Part shown: piece after piece, positions 31,957 through 42,400 of the stretch
Layout: each line of letters opens with the position of its first letter
Numbering within the stretch: position 1 is the first letter of the stretch
Assembly (NCBI RefSeq): GCF_910587525.1
Contig: NZ_CAJULS010000005.1
Coordinates: 1-49,229, forward strand
Length of the DNA stretch: 49,229 bases
Reading direction: 5' to 3'
DNA from: an uncultured Oscillibacter sp.
GTDB lineage: Bacteria; Bacillota; Clostridia; Oscillospirales; Oscillospiraceae
The notes under the pieces: generated by a model
Database searches by the model: none
Told to the model about the DNA's origin: nothing
The model's input: only the letters and a program-made list of their open reading frames with translations
Position numbers and translations under genes: made by a program

Positions 31957-33387
31957 ATGCCTGATCTTTTGGGAGCAACCAACCCGGTACCGGGGTATGA
32001 CAAAGCAGTCACCAACCGAAATCTGCCGGTGTCGCCGGACAACACGCCGGTACAGAATGTTCCGGACCCCAGCAGGGTCACCAAAACGGACCAGAGGACC
32101 GACCAGCAGGATCACGACCTCCAGGGGGACGGCCAGATCCGGTACGATTCCAATTATCAAACCTTCCTCCAGCGCCTGCGGGATACCCCCGGCATGGCGG
32201 AGAGCCTGTCCCGGCTCTTCTCCGGGCGGGAGGGGACCGTGGTCCTCTCCGGCATGAGCGAGGGGATTGCCCAGGAGATGAGCCAGATTCTGGAGATGCT
32301 CCGGATGGACAAGGACCAGCTGCTGGACTTTCTCATGGGGCAGTTCCGGGCGGGCACCCGCTTTGGCGGGGCGCTGTTCGCCCTGCTGCGAAACGCCTAC
32401 GCCCGGGCCTCCTCCGACGGCGTTCGGGCCGATATTTTGCAGTTCCTGCGCAGCTACGCCGACTTTGGCTCCACCGCCCACATCGAGGGCAATATCCTGC
32501 GCAACCTCTCGGACATGGCCGACGCCATCCCCGCCAGCTGGGCGGAAAAGCTCCGGGAGCTGACGGCCCAGCTGGAGAACGGCATGGCGGCGGGGGACCG
32601 GAAGGGGAACGTAGAGCTTCTCCAGCGGGGGATCTTCCCCTACATGGCCGGCTATGTGGAGCGGACCCATGACCTGGGACTGCCCCGCACGCTTTTGACC
32701 ATGCTGGCGCTGAATCTGGCCCGGTATGAAAACGGCTCTGAGGAAAAATTGCTGGAGGCCTTCCATCAGCTCAGCGGATATGGTACACTGAAGGGGCAGC
32801 TGGGCGGCATCGACGATGAGTCCCTTTTGCGCCTCCTGCGCAGCAGCCAGCTGAACCAGGGCGGGACGGCCATCCGGTTTTCGGACCACCTGGCGGCGGC
32901 GGCGGCCCGGGCCCTGCGGGGCGAGGGCGGCGCCGAGGTGCAGCAGGCCTTCCAAAACCTGGTGGGAGCCATGCTGGTGAACGAGAGCGTCTACATGCCG
33001 GTGAATCATTACCTGATCCCCCTGGAGTGGGACGGGCGGATGTTGTTCTCCGAGCTGTGGGTGGACCCGGACGCCGAGGAGGGGCAGAGCCGCGGCGGCG
33101 GACGGGGGAACACCATGAAGTTCCTCTTCAAGATGGATGTGCAGTCCTTGGGGCTGTTCGACATTGTCCTCACCGCCCGGGACGGCGAGGTGGACATCCA
33201 GATTGCCTGCCCGGAGAAGGTGGTTCCCTTCTCCAGGCAGATCGAGACCGCCGTGTCCCAGATTCTGGCGCGGAACGATCTCAGGCCCTCCCGCGTGGCC
33301 GTGCGGCGGCTGGAGCGCCCGGTCACGCTGACCGAGGTGTTCCCCAAAATCTTTGAAGGGAAGAACAGCGTGAATGTCAAGGTCTGA
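31957..33387 (+). CDS. FliK/YlqG-like protein
   Basis: This 476-residue protein has a disordered N-terminus (about 1-60, rich in Asp/Gln/Thr) and a long helical middle (about 65-330; e.g. LQRLRDTPGMAESLSRLF). Its C-terminal domain (about 385-475) resembles the hook-length control domain of FliK: MKFLFKMDVQSLGLFDIVLT, RDGEVDIQIACPEKVV and ILARNDLRPSRVAVRRLE. The gene directly downstream encodes a free FlhB C-domain, which together reproduces the ylqG-ylqH pair of Bacilli. FliK normally switches FlhB specificity, so the pair may be an accessory substrate-specificity switch. ATG at 31957 is preceded by GAGGTG 7 bases upstream. It is the first gene of a + strand run of six genes. Confidence 0.72.
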   Translation: MPDLLGATNPVPGYDKAVTNRNLPVSPDNTPVQNVPDPSRVTKTDQRTDQQDHDLQGDGQIRYDSNYQTFLQRLRDTPGMAESLSRLFSGREGTVVLSGMSEGIAQEMSQILEMLRMDKDQLLDFLMGQFRAGTRFGGALFALLRNAYARASSDGVRADILQFLRSYADFGSTAHIEGNILRNLSDMADAIPASWAEKLRELTAQLENGMAAGDRKGNVELLQRGIFPYMAGYVERTHDLGLPRTLLTMLALNLARYENGSEEKLLEAFHQLSGYGTLKGQLGGIDDESLLRLLRSSQLNQGGTAIRFSDHLAAAAARALRGEGGAEVQQAFQNLVGAMLVNESVYMPVNHYLIPLEWDGRMLFSELWVDPDAEEGQSRGGGRGNTMKFLFKMDVQSLGLFDIVLTARDGEVDIQIACPEKVVPFSRQIETAVSQILARNDLRPSRVAVRRLERPVTLTEVFPKIFEGKNSVNVKV

Positions 33388-33709
33388 AGGAACGAGAAGC
33401 GCCGCCAAAAGGGCCGTGGCGCTGCAATATGGGCCGAACGACGCCGCGCCGGTCATCGTGGCTTCCGGCATGGGATACCTGGCGGAAAAGATCGTGGAGA
33501 CGGCGGCGGACAACGGCGTGCCCATTTACGAGGACAACTCCCTGTCCACCATTTTGACGCAGCTGCAGCTGGGCCAGGAGATCCCGCCCAGCCTGTATCA
33601 GGCGATTGTGGAGATCTATGTGTATTTCCTCCGTTTTGATGTTGCCGGAAGAGCGGCGGCGGAGGCGGAGGAGCGCGGGGGCGGCCCGCAAGGAGAGGAG
33701 ACGACATGA
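33374..33709 (+). CDS. Stand-alone FlhB C-terminal-domain protein (YlqH/FlhX-like)
   Basis: This 111-residue protein corresponds to the cytoplasmic C-terminal domain of FlhB/YscU without the membrane part. AVALQYGPNDAAPVIVASGM matches the segment that follows the autocleavage site, and ADNGVPIYEDNSLSTILTQL plus LGQEIPPSLYQAIVEIYVYF complete the fold. The NPTH autocleavage motif is absent, as in YlqH and FlhX homologues that can replace the cleaved domain. The ATG lies inside the end of the FliK-like gene (14-base overlap), and the stop overlaps the PilZ start, so the three are translationally coupled. Confidence 0.9.
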   Translation: MSRSEGTRSAAKRAVALQYGPNDAAPVIVASGMGYLAEKIVETAADNGVPIYEDNSLSTILTQLQLGQEIPPSLYQAIVEIYVYFLRFDVAGRAAAEAEERGGGPQGEETT

Positions 33710-34335
33710 GCGAGAGGCAGGAAGAGCGGCTGTATCTGCTGCTGGACAGTGTGAACACCCCTCTGGCAAGAGGCCGGATGGAGGGCCCTGCCAACGGGAA
33801 TATCCTCCAGATGCTGGTGCTGGACAACGATGTGGAGAAGGTGGCAAAGCATGAGGTTATCGTGCTGATGAGCATGAGCGGCAGCGAGCCCCCGCTGCAG
33901 TGCCGCATTGTCCGGCAGCGGGGGGACCGGGTGGCGCTGGAGAAGATCGCCAGCCTGGACCCGGACCTGCGGCGGAATCTGCGGGTACCCATCAAGTTCG
34001 ATACGTTTATCTATCCCATCACCGGCCAGTGGCGGGGACGGCGGGCGGTGCAGTCCATCGACCTCAGTTGCGGCGGCGTGGCCTTTTACGGAGACGACGG
34101 CCTGGAGATCGGGGAGAAGCTGGAGATGGTCATTCCCGTGACGGAGGAACCGGTGCTCCTGCGCTGCCAGATCCTGCGCAGGCAGGAGCTGCGCAACGAT
34201 AAGGTGCTCTACGCCATCAAATTTGTGGATATGTGTGACAACGAGGAAGTGACGGTGCGGGAGGCGGTTTTCAGCATCCAGCTGGAGAACCGGCCCCATA
34301 CCGCGGGCGACGACAACAGGGAGGAACAGCGATGA
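33706..34335 (+). CDS. PilZ-domain c-di-GMP receptor protein (YcgR-like), copy 1
   Basis: This 209-residue protein has an N-terminal YcgR-N-type beta domain (about 10-85) and a C-terminal PilZ domain (about 86-200). The c-di-GMP-binding RxxxR is R89-R93 (LRRNLRVPI) and the DxSxxG motif is D119, S121, G124 (SIDLSCGGVAF), both intact, so ligand binding is expected. YcgR proteins slow flagella when c-di-GMP is high. The start overlaps the YlqH-like stop by 4 bases, and its own stop overlaps the ATG of the 1690-residue SLH gene by 4 bases (ATGA). Confidence 0.92.
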   Translation: MSERQEERLYLLLDSVNTPLARGRMEGPANGNILQMLVLDNDVEKVAKHEVIVLMSMSGSEPPLQCRIVRQRGDRVALEKIASLDPDLRRNLRVPIKFDTFIYPITGQWRGRRAVQSIDLSCGGVAFYGDDGLEIGEKLEMVIPVTEEPVLLRCQILRRQELRNDKVLYAIKFVDMCDNEEVTVREAVFSIQLENRPHTAGDDNREEQR

Positions 34336-37300
34336 ACACGAACAAGAGAGGACGGAGGACCGTGCGGGCCGCTTTTGCCAGAAGACTGACGTCCCTGGCG
34401 CTGGCGGTTGTGATGCTGTGGAGCCTGCTGCCGGGGCTGACCCCGGCGGCGGAGGCCGCCGAGTGGATGGAGCCCTATCTGGAGAAGCTGGTGGAATGGG
34501 GCGTCATGCAGGGCAATTCCTCCGGCAACCTGAATCCGGACCGGGTGCTGACCCGGGCGGAGTTTGTCACCATGATCAACCGGGCCTTCGGTTACACGGA
34601 GCGGGGGAGCACCCCCTTCCGGGATGTGCCGGAGAACGCCTGGTATGCCGATGACATCAACATCGCCTATCAGGCTGGCTATTTTACGGGTACTTCCGAG
34701 ACCACCGCCAGCCCCCTGGGGCGGGTGACCCGGGAGCAGGCTGCCGTTCTGTTGGGACGGAACCTGCGGCTGCAGGGCATCCCCGGCGTCAACAGCAACT
34801 TCACGGACGTCCAGCAGATGGGCAACTGGAGCCGCGGTATGGTGCAGGAGTGCGTGGAGCTGGGCATCATCCAGGGCTACGCCGACGGCACCTTCCGTCC
34901 CAGGAACTACATCACCCGGGGGCAGATGGCCTGTTTCCTGGTGCGGGCCCTGGGCACTCTGGTCCATAAGACCGGCGAGCAGATTGCCGGCGGCGTGTAC
35001 GGCAACCTGACGGTGAATACCTCCGGCGTGAAGCTGAAGGATACCGTGGTCACCGGTAACCTGTACCTCAGCGGCGGTGTGGGCCTGGGCAATGTGGAAC
35101 TGGAGAACGTCACCGTCATGGGCAAGATCGTGGTCTGCGGCGCTGGCGAGGCCGAGCGGGGCCAGAGCAGCATCATTCTGCGCAACGTGACGGCGGAGGC
35201 CATGGAGATCGACAGCATGTCGGACCACTTTATGACTGTCCGCACCGAGGGCCTGACCAATATTGCCGACACCACCGTCCGTACCTCAGCCTATCTGGAG
35301 GACGTGACCGACGATGGCCTGGGCCTGCGCGTCATCACCTTGGACGGTACTTCTGACGGTACGCAGCTCCAGCTGGCGGGCAACATCAAGGAAGTTGTGA
35401 ACATCACGCCCAATTCCAACCTTCAGGTGGTCCAGGGCGTCACCAATACGCTCACCGTGGATGAGCGGGCCACCGGCTCCTCGCTGAGCATTGCCAACGA
35501 CACCTCTGTGAAGATCCTGAATCTGGACACGGGCACCCCGGTCACCGGCAACGGCGACGTGAGCCAGATGAACGTCAACGCCGCCGGGTCTACCGCTACC
35601 ATGCTGCCGGACAACATCTTCATCCGGCCCGGCATTGAGTCCAATATCCATAACCAGGTGATGGACAATATCGCGGCGGAGGAGTCCTCCGACGAGCCCC
35701 GCCTGCTGGCGGGCTATCCCCTGATCAGAAACCTGGCCTCTTCCTCGGCGGACGGCGTGTTCAGCACCAACAAGCGGGGCACGCTGTACTGGGCCGTCTC
35801 CACGCTGCTGGACGGCTCCGTGGGCGAGGACGAGCTGCGCACCCCCTCCGCCTATCCCGGCAAGATTCTGCGCAGCGGCACCATCAACGTTACCGCCTCC
35901 AAGACAGAGATGACCACCCGTCTTACGGGCCTCTCCCGGGAGGGCTCCTACTACCTCTCCGCCATGCTGGTGGATGAGCGGGGCCACACCAGCCCTGTGA
36001 AGGTTACAACCTTTACAACCACGGACGATTCCACGCCGGCGTTTGCCACCGGCTACCCCGAGGTCATTCTCACGGTGGACCCCAGCGACGACCAGGAGCA
36101 GATCATCCAGGCCCGGGTCATGGCCACCAAGACCTGCCAGCTGTACTATGCTCTGCTGCCCCAGAACTCCACCGCTCCCACGGCAAGCGCGCTGCGGGCG
36201 GGCGCCGTCACCGGCAATCTGGGCTACGGCGTGATGGAGGTCTCCAAGAACCGCTCTTACCTGATCTCCCGGGTCAACACCGCCCACCTGGCGGAGGAGA
36301 CCACCTATGACCTGTACTTCTGGCTCAACGACGCGGACAACGGCAAGAGCTCCGCGGTACGGCGGCTCCAGGTCACCACCAAGGACATGACGCCCCCTGT
36401 GGTCACCAATATCTACCAGAGCAAGTCTGACCGCACCAGCGCCCAGATCACCTATTCCATGAGCGAGCGGGCGGACCTGTTCTGGGTGGCTGTCAAGGCC
36501 GGCGAGACCCTTCTGCGGCCCACGGTCACCGGCGACATCATCGAGCCCACGGACCTGGCCGCCAAGATTCAGGTGGAGTCCGGCGGCGGCAACGCCGCGG
36601 TGGTCAGCAGCGGCAGGACCACGGCGGCCCAGGGCGACACCAACTATACCTTTACCATCAACCGCCTTGAGGAGCAGGGCGTGTACGACCTGTACTACGT
36701 GGCCAAGGACCCGGCGGGGAATTACTCCGACGCGGTGCTGGTTCTGGAGGACGTGATGACCACCGATGCGACCCCGCCCCTGGTGGAGGTGGAGTTCAGC
36801 CGCTTCAACGAGAGCGCGGGCGGCGTCATCAACCCCTGGGTGGAGAGCGACGTGACCCTGGTGTTCAACGAGATGGTCCGCGGCACCTTCAAAGACGGCA
36901 ACATGGACCGTTATGACGACTTCTACACCCTCTACGAGAAGGTGACCGGCACCACCGGTACGGAGCAGAACCAGGCCAAGAGCGAATTGGCGGCGGCTCT
37001 GCGGAAGTATATCAGGTTCTATCCCGGCACGCCGCCCACCAGCGGCAACCCCCGGCAGGACCCGGTGCTGGACATCGGCCTGGACGATAGCGGCACCCCC
37101 CTGCCCGTAGGCACGGACAATCCCAAGAAGGACACCGAGCCCTGCTGGATCGACTTCCGGGAGGCCACGGTCACCCGGACGGACGGCAAAATCAAGATCA
37201 CCTTCCCCGGCAACGAAGGCATCAAGATGCAGAGCGGCGGCACCTACTTCTTCCGTGTGGAGAGCGTGGTGGACGCCTCCGGCAACATGATTACCCCCAA

Positions 37301-39404
37301 CCCCACCTATCTGCCCAGGCCGAACGGCTTTACCACGGCCTTTGCCACCGTGTATGTTACGTCCAATGACGACGAGAATACGGTGGATGATAAGGCGGCG
37401 AAGATCTTTGAGCTGTCTCCGGAGGATACCCAGGCCGTGCCGGAAAATACCCGCTGGGATATGCTGATCTGGACGGATTCGGACATTGAATACACCCTCT
37501 ATGTCCGGGAAAAGGGTGCGGCCACATGGATTTCCTTGGGTAATTGCATTGCTACCGTGACGAATGTCCCCAGCGGAAAGATTTATAACAGCCTCAGCGG
37601 ATATACAAACTTTAAGGATAATGTGCTGGACTGCGGTCTGTTCGGAACCTATGAGGGGCGGCCCTACCTGAGGAATTTGACCAAGGAAGTGGAATTTGCC
37701 ATCGTTCCCAAGGAGGACACGGTGGAGAAAACCATCAACATGGAGATCACCCTGCTGGCGGGCGCCAACACGGTGTTTGACAATATCTCCGTGGCCGGCC
37801 AGGGGCAGGCCTCCATGCTGACGGGCCGGGATGTGACGCCCATCGGCGAGCCGGACCCCTTCCCCATTGTCATCTCCCCGCCCAGCAAGGCCCCCACGAT
37901 CAGGGTTCCCTATTTGGGCATTGACGTGGGTGATGAGGCTGCCTCCGTCATGGTTCAGGTGGACCGGTACGGTACGGTATACTGTATGGCTGTTCCGCTG
38001 GTGAGCTATGACACGGATACAGACGGAAATCCTGTCGGCGACGATTATGTGATGCACGATGTGTATCCGGAAGTAAGCGACAGCAGGCCCCGCTTGGAGA
38101 CGATCCCCACCAGCCAGAATAAGGCTGGGGCAGTCACGACGATGACGCTGGATTCGGACGCTCCCGAACCCCGGCGGGTCATCAACAAGATGAGCCAGGC
38201 TGTTACAACCCGCTTTGCCGATTCGGGCAGCGCGTTGCTGAGCACCTACGGAACTACGATCAACATTGGAAGCCTGACGGCAAACACCACATATTTGCTG
38301 TATCTGGTCTCCGCGGACGAGAACGGTACTCCGGCCTCCAACGCCATTTGCTACAAGTTCACCACCACGCCGCCGGAACCGCCGAAGATCACCATCGTAC
38401 CCAGCGGCAGTACCCGGACCAACATTCAAGTGGATAAACCCGCTACTTTGGATTATATCTTGGTGCGCAACCAGCAGATTCAGGGCGCCAGCAATCCTTT
38501 TATGGCTAAGTTCACATATGATGATACTACGCCGGGAGCTACAAACCTTGCGGATAAGGAGCTTCCCTCAAACTGGTCGGGAACGGTGCTACAGGCCATG
38601 AGAGACGCCTACTATGAGGGCGATGTCTTCAAGGGCAGTATTTTCGATGTCTGTGCGTCCACGGCGGCGAAACAGGAATACGCCGGATATATTCGGGAGC
38701 CCAACGATGTGTTTGTGAACCCTGCGCCGGCAATGAATGTCACAACCACTGTGCAGTCTCAAACAGGGCAGTTTAATCTGACAGGTATGGAAGGCCAGAA
38801 CTACTATACATTGGTCGTGGTAGCCAGAGGTCAGAACTCCACCAGCGATGGGTTCCGTGCCATGTGGTCGTACTACAACATCCAGAACGACTTCCTGTAT
38901 CTGCTGAGCGGCAGCGTGGACCCGGAAAGCACGAGTGCGAGTCCAGACGTATCCTATACCGGACCTCTGACGCTTACATTCAGCGGCAACCTGCACTTCA
39001 ACGTGCGGGATGGAAATGAGGAAAAACCGACCCCGGTGGACAGCTGCTGGCTGACTCATGCATTGCATATTACGGACGGCAACAATGTGAGCGATGGTCA
39101 TGTAAATATCGGATCAATCATGTTCCCATCGTCTTACTCAGCGATTACCATGACGAATCCGACCCCGGAAACAACAGGAACAACGCACGGAAGTACTGTG
39201 AAGCAGGTGCTGGAGTTTAATGTGAAGAACGCCAGGCCAGGCACAAGCATTACATTTACAGCGGGAATCTGCGGTTCTAACGGCGCTGTGCGAAACAGCA
39301 CCAGCGATGCCTCCTTGCAGGTGACGTTAAGGAAGAGAACCACTGGCGGCATAACAGAGTGGTACCTCGAGTGGAACGACGCTTGGAACAGCAGCACCGA
39401 GTAA
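34332..39404 (+). CDS. Giant SLH-domain surface protein 1
   Basis: This 1690-residue exported protein has a signal peptide (1 to about 43, LALAVVMLWSLLPGLTPAAEA). Three S-layer homology domains follow (about 45-215), which anchor proteins to secondary cell-wall polymer: WGVMQGNSSGNLNPDRVLTR, AGYFTGTSETTASPLGRVTR and LGIIQGYADGTFRPRNYITR. A beta-helix-like segment (about 220-430) and a long series of Ig/fibronectin-like beta domains complete the protein, with repeated PPVVTNIYQSKSDRTSAQ and GVYDLYYVAKDPAGNYSDAV motifs. No adhesin or enzyme motif is recognisable. Translation is coupled to the upstream PilZ gene. From about 37,300 on, codon choice becomes visibly more relaxed and AT-richer than before. 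Confidence 0.88.
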   Translation: MNTNKRGRRTVRAAFARRLTSLALAVVMLWSLLPGLTPAAEAAEWMEPYLEKLVEWGVMQGNSSGNLNPDRVLTRAEFVTMINRAFGYTERGSTPFRDVPENAWYADDINIAYQAGYFTGTSETTASPLGRVTREQAAVLLGRNLRLQGIPGVNSNFTDVQQMGNWSRGMVQECVELGIIQGYADGTFRPRNYITRGQMACFLVRALGTLVHKTGEQIAGGVYGNLTVNTSGVKLKDTVVTGNLYLSGGVGLGNVELENVTVMGKIVVCGAGEAERGQSSIILRNVTAEAMEIDSMSDHFMTVRTEGLTNIADTTVRTSAYLEDVTDDGLGLRVITLDGTSDGTQLQLAGNIKEVVNITPNSNLQVVQGVTNTLTVDERATGSSLSIANDTSVKILNLDTGTPVTGNGDVSQMNVNAAGSTATMLPDNIFIRPGIESNIHNQVMDNIAAEESSDEPRLLAGYPLIRNLASSSADGVFSTNKRGTLYWAVSTLLDGSVGEDELRTPSAYPGKILRSGTINVTASKTEMTTRLTGLSREGSYYLSAMLVDERGHTSPVKVTTFTTTDDSTPAFATGYPEVILTVDPSDDQEQIIQARVMATKTCQLYYALLPQNSTAPTASALRAGAVTGNLGYGVMEVSKNRSYLISRVNTAHLAEETTYDLYFWLNDADNGKSSAVRRLQVTTKDMTPPVVTNIYQSKSDRTSAQITYSMSERADLFWVAVKAGETLLRPTVTGDIIEPTDLAAKIQVESGGGNAAVVSSGRTTAAQGDTNYTFTINRLEEQGVYDLYYVAKDPAGNYSDAVLVLEDVMTTDATPPLVEVEFSRFNESAGGVINPWVESDVTLVFNEMVRGTFKDGNMDRYDDFYTLYEKVTGTTGTEQNQAKSELAAALRKYIRFYPGTPPTSGNPRQDPVLDIGLDDSGTPLPVGTDNPKKDTEPCWIDFREATVTRTDGKIKITFPGNEGIKMQSGGTYFFRVESVVDASGNMITPNPTYLPRPNGFTTAFATVYVTSNDDENTVDDKAAKIFELSPEDTQAVPENTRWDMLIWTDSDIEYTLYVREKGAATWISLGNCIATVTNVPSGKIYNSLSGYTNFKDNVLDCGLFGTYEGRPYLRNLTKEVEFAIVPKEDTVEKTINMEITLLAGANTVFDNISVAGQGQASMLTGRDVTPIGEPDPFPIVISPPSKAPTIRVPYLGIDVGDEAASVMVQVDRYGTVYCMAVPLVSYDTDTDGNPVGDDYVMHDVYPEVSDSRPRLETIPTSQNKAGAVTTMTLDSDAPEPRRVINKMSQAVTTRFADSGSALLSTYGTTINIGSLTANTTYLLYLVSADENGTPASNAICYKFTTTPPEPPKITIVPSGSTRTNIQVDKPATLDYILVRNQQIQGASNPFMAKFTYDDTTPGATNLADKELPSNWSGTVLQAMRDAYYEGDVFKGSIFDVCASTAAKQEYAGYIREPNDVFVNPAPAMNVTTTVQSQTGQFNLTGMEGQNYYTLVVVARGQNSTSDGFRAMWSYYNIQNDFLYLLSGSVDPESTSASPDVSYTGPLTLTFSGNLHFNVRDGNEEKPTPVDSCWLTHALHITDGNNVSDGHVNIGSIMFPSSYSAITMTNPTPETTGTTHGSTVKQVLEFNVKNARPGTSITFTAGICGSNGAVRNSTSDASLQVTLRKRTTGGITEWYLEWNDAWNSSTE

Positions 39405-39425
39405 TTTACGCAAATAAACCCCTGA

Positions 39426-39453
39426 GGAGGGCGGGCGGAACCGCCCGCCCTCC
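39426..39453. other. Strong intercistronic hairpin between the two SLH genes
   Basis: A perfect 13-base-pair GC stem (39426-39438 with 39441-39453) has a nearly closed loop. No U-run follows, so it is more likely an mRNA-processing or stabilising element, or a weak attenuator, than a full terminator. The ribosome site of the second SLH gene begins 21 bases later. Confidence 0.6.
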
Positions 39454-39483
39454 CACTCTTTGAAGGACTGGAAAAGGAGTGTA

Positions 39484-42400
39484 ATGTACATGAGATCCAG
39501 ATTTTTCCGCCGGACCGGGGCGCTGCTTTTGTCCCTGGTTCTGGCATTTTCCCTGGTCCCCGCCGCCGGGGCGGCTGTCACAGGTGTGAGACTGGACGAA
39601 ACCTCACTGACCCTGAAATTGGGCGATAATGAGACCGCGACACTGACCGCCACAGTGACAGCAGATGCCGGCGAGGATGAGACCGTTACCTGGGAAGTAA
39701 GCGGCGATGCAGATGCTGTTACTATCACGGAAAATGGCAATCGTGTGGAAGTCACTGCTGTAAAGGAGGGCAATGCGACTATTACCGCGAAGTCGACAGT
39801 GGACAGCAGTCAGACTGCGGCTTGCGCTGTCCGGGTAGAGGCGGCGGACCCGCCTCCCGCCCCCACAGTGACCAAGGTGGAGGTGTCTCCCAAGACACTG
39901 GATATGACTGTGGGCGGCAATACGGAGCAGCTTTCCGCCACAGTCACCATGTCCGACGGGTCGACGCCTCCCAGCGTCACATGGTCCGTCACCGCCGGCT
40001 CTGCCGTTACGGTGTCCGGCTCCGGCGTGGTCACCGCCGTCAGCGCGGGAAACGCCACTGTGACCGCTTCCGCGGGAGGTCAGAGTGACAGCTACGCTGT
40101 CACTGTAACAGCCCCTGTGGCCAACGTGCCCGTCACCGGCGTCAGCATTGACGGCGACCAGAACCAGACCGTGGCCGAGGGCAAAACGCTGGGGCTGACA
40201 GCCCTGGTAATGCCCGCCAACGCCTCCAACAAAAATGTCACCTGGTCCAGCGCCGACGCGGCAATCGCCAGCGTGGACGCCAGTACCGGCGTAGTTACCG
40301 GCGTCAAGGCCGGCGGCCCCGTCTCCATTACCGTCACCACGGAGGACGGAAACAGCAACGCCAGCGTCAGCGTCACCGTGACCTCCTCCGCCGCGGATTT
40401 CAGCGTCACCCCCAGCCGGGGCGCCAACCCCATCAACGTGGGCGCCGTTTCAGGCCGGCCGCCCATGGCGCTGTCCGCGGGCACGGACAAGGCGGTTACC
40501 TGGAGCAGCGACAAACCGGAAATCGCCATAGTGAATGCCAACGGTGAGGTCACCGGCGTCAGCCCCGGCACGGCTGAGATCACTGCCGAGGCGGAGGACG
40601 GCTCCAAGGGCGTATATCTGGTCACCGTTTCCGGCCTGGTGATCGAAGAGACCTCCATGGACATCGTGGTGGGCTACAGCAAGACCATCGCCTATCAGGC
40701 CTTCGGCGCGGCCGCCACCGGCAACGAGACCCCCCGCTGGACCTCCATGCCGGAGTCCATCGCCACCGTCACCAGCGGCGGCCGGGTCACCGGCATGTCC
40801 CCCGGCGTCACCACGGTCACCGTCACCAAGGGCCGCTACAGCGCCGAGTGCAAGGTCACCGTGGCGGAGGATGTGGCCAACGCCATCGAGTGCACCCTCA
40901 ACGCCGGGGAGAAGCTGGACTTCCCCAGCCTGCTCTCTGACCTGAGAAGCCGCTGCCGGGAGAAGACCGAGGCGGACCTGGACTACATCACCAACCTCCA
41001 GGTCGCCACCAGCCAGGGTATTCTCCACTACCGCTACGGCTCCCCGGATACCCCCAACCATGGCGTGGGCGGCGTGGACCGCTACTACACCAGCGCCTCC
41101 TCCGCCAGTGGCCGCCAGGCCATCTCGGATTTGAGCTTTGTGCCCGCCGGCGGCTTCAAGGGCACCGCCGTCATTGAGTACACGGGGTACAGCACCGAGG
41201 GCCAGGCATTCCACGGCACCATCCGGGTGGATGTGAAGAACAGCGGCGATGTGACATACAGCACCGCCATGGGCCGGGCCCTGACCCTCACCGCCAAGGA
41301 GTTCAAAGACATCTGCCAGCTGAAGACCAGCCGGAACGCAAGCTATGTCACCTTCACCCAGCCCAGCGCCAGTAAGGGCACCCTCTACTATAATTACAGC
41401 CCCGGGCAGTACTCTGCAAAGGTGGACGGCGCCACAAAATACTACCTCAGCAGCAATCCCTCTCTGGAGAAGGTGACCTTCGTCCCGGCGGAAAACTTCA
41501 CCGGCACGGTCAGCATCCCCTACCGTTGCACGGACACCACCGGCGGCGGCTACTCCGGCACCATGACCATCAACATCTACTCCGCCAGCGGCGAGAGCAA
41601 TGGCGGCGTGAAGTATACCACCGGCATCAACCAGCGCCTGACCCTGAACGCCAGCGACTTCAATTCTGCCTGCCAGGAGTTCAACGACCGGACGCTGAGC
41701 TATATCTATTTTGAGGAGCTGCCTCCTACTTCCCAGGGCGTCCTGTACTATAATTACACCAGCAGCTCCAGCCAACGGGTGGATACCTCCACCCGCTACA
41801 ACCGCAGCAGTACCAGCCCCCGGCTCTCCAGCGTCACTTTTGTGCCCGCCAGCAATTTCAGCGGCACCGTCACCATCCCCTACACCGGCTATGACACGGC
41901 GGGGCAGACCTATAAGGATAATTTGGTTATCCAGGTTACCGATGCGGCGGGAACGGTGTACTACACCACCGGCGTGAACGATCCCGTGACCTTCCGGGCG
42001 GAGGACTTCAACGAAGCCTGCCAGCGGGCCAACAACTCCTCCCTGAATTACATCACCTTCACCCTGCCCTCCTCCAGCGTGGGAACGCTGTACCGCAATT
42101 ACAGAAGCAGCAGCAACACCGGCACCCGGGTCTCCTCCTCCACGCGGCTCTACCGGGGCGGGAGCCCCAGCGTATCTGATGTGACCTTCGTCCCCAAGAG
42201 CCGGTATGAGGGCACGGCGTCCATCCCCTTCACCGGCATGGACGCCAGCGGGACCGAGTTTGAGGGCACCGTCAGTATCTCCGTGGGTCAGGGCACCGGG
42301 CGGGTGGTGAGCTATTCCACCGCCAGCGGCGGCGTAGTGCGGTTCAACGCCAGCGACTTTAACGCCGCCTGCCGCAGCGCCACGGGGGATGATCTCAGCT

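Noticed and set aside
35286..38429. A 1047-codon open frame opposite SLH protein 1
   Set aside because: Antisense frames stay open in GC-rich genes; the composition (Gly/His/Val/Arg-rich) is that of a shadow.
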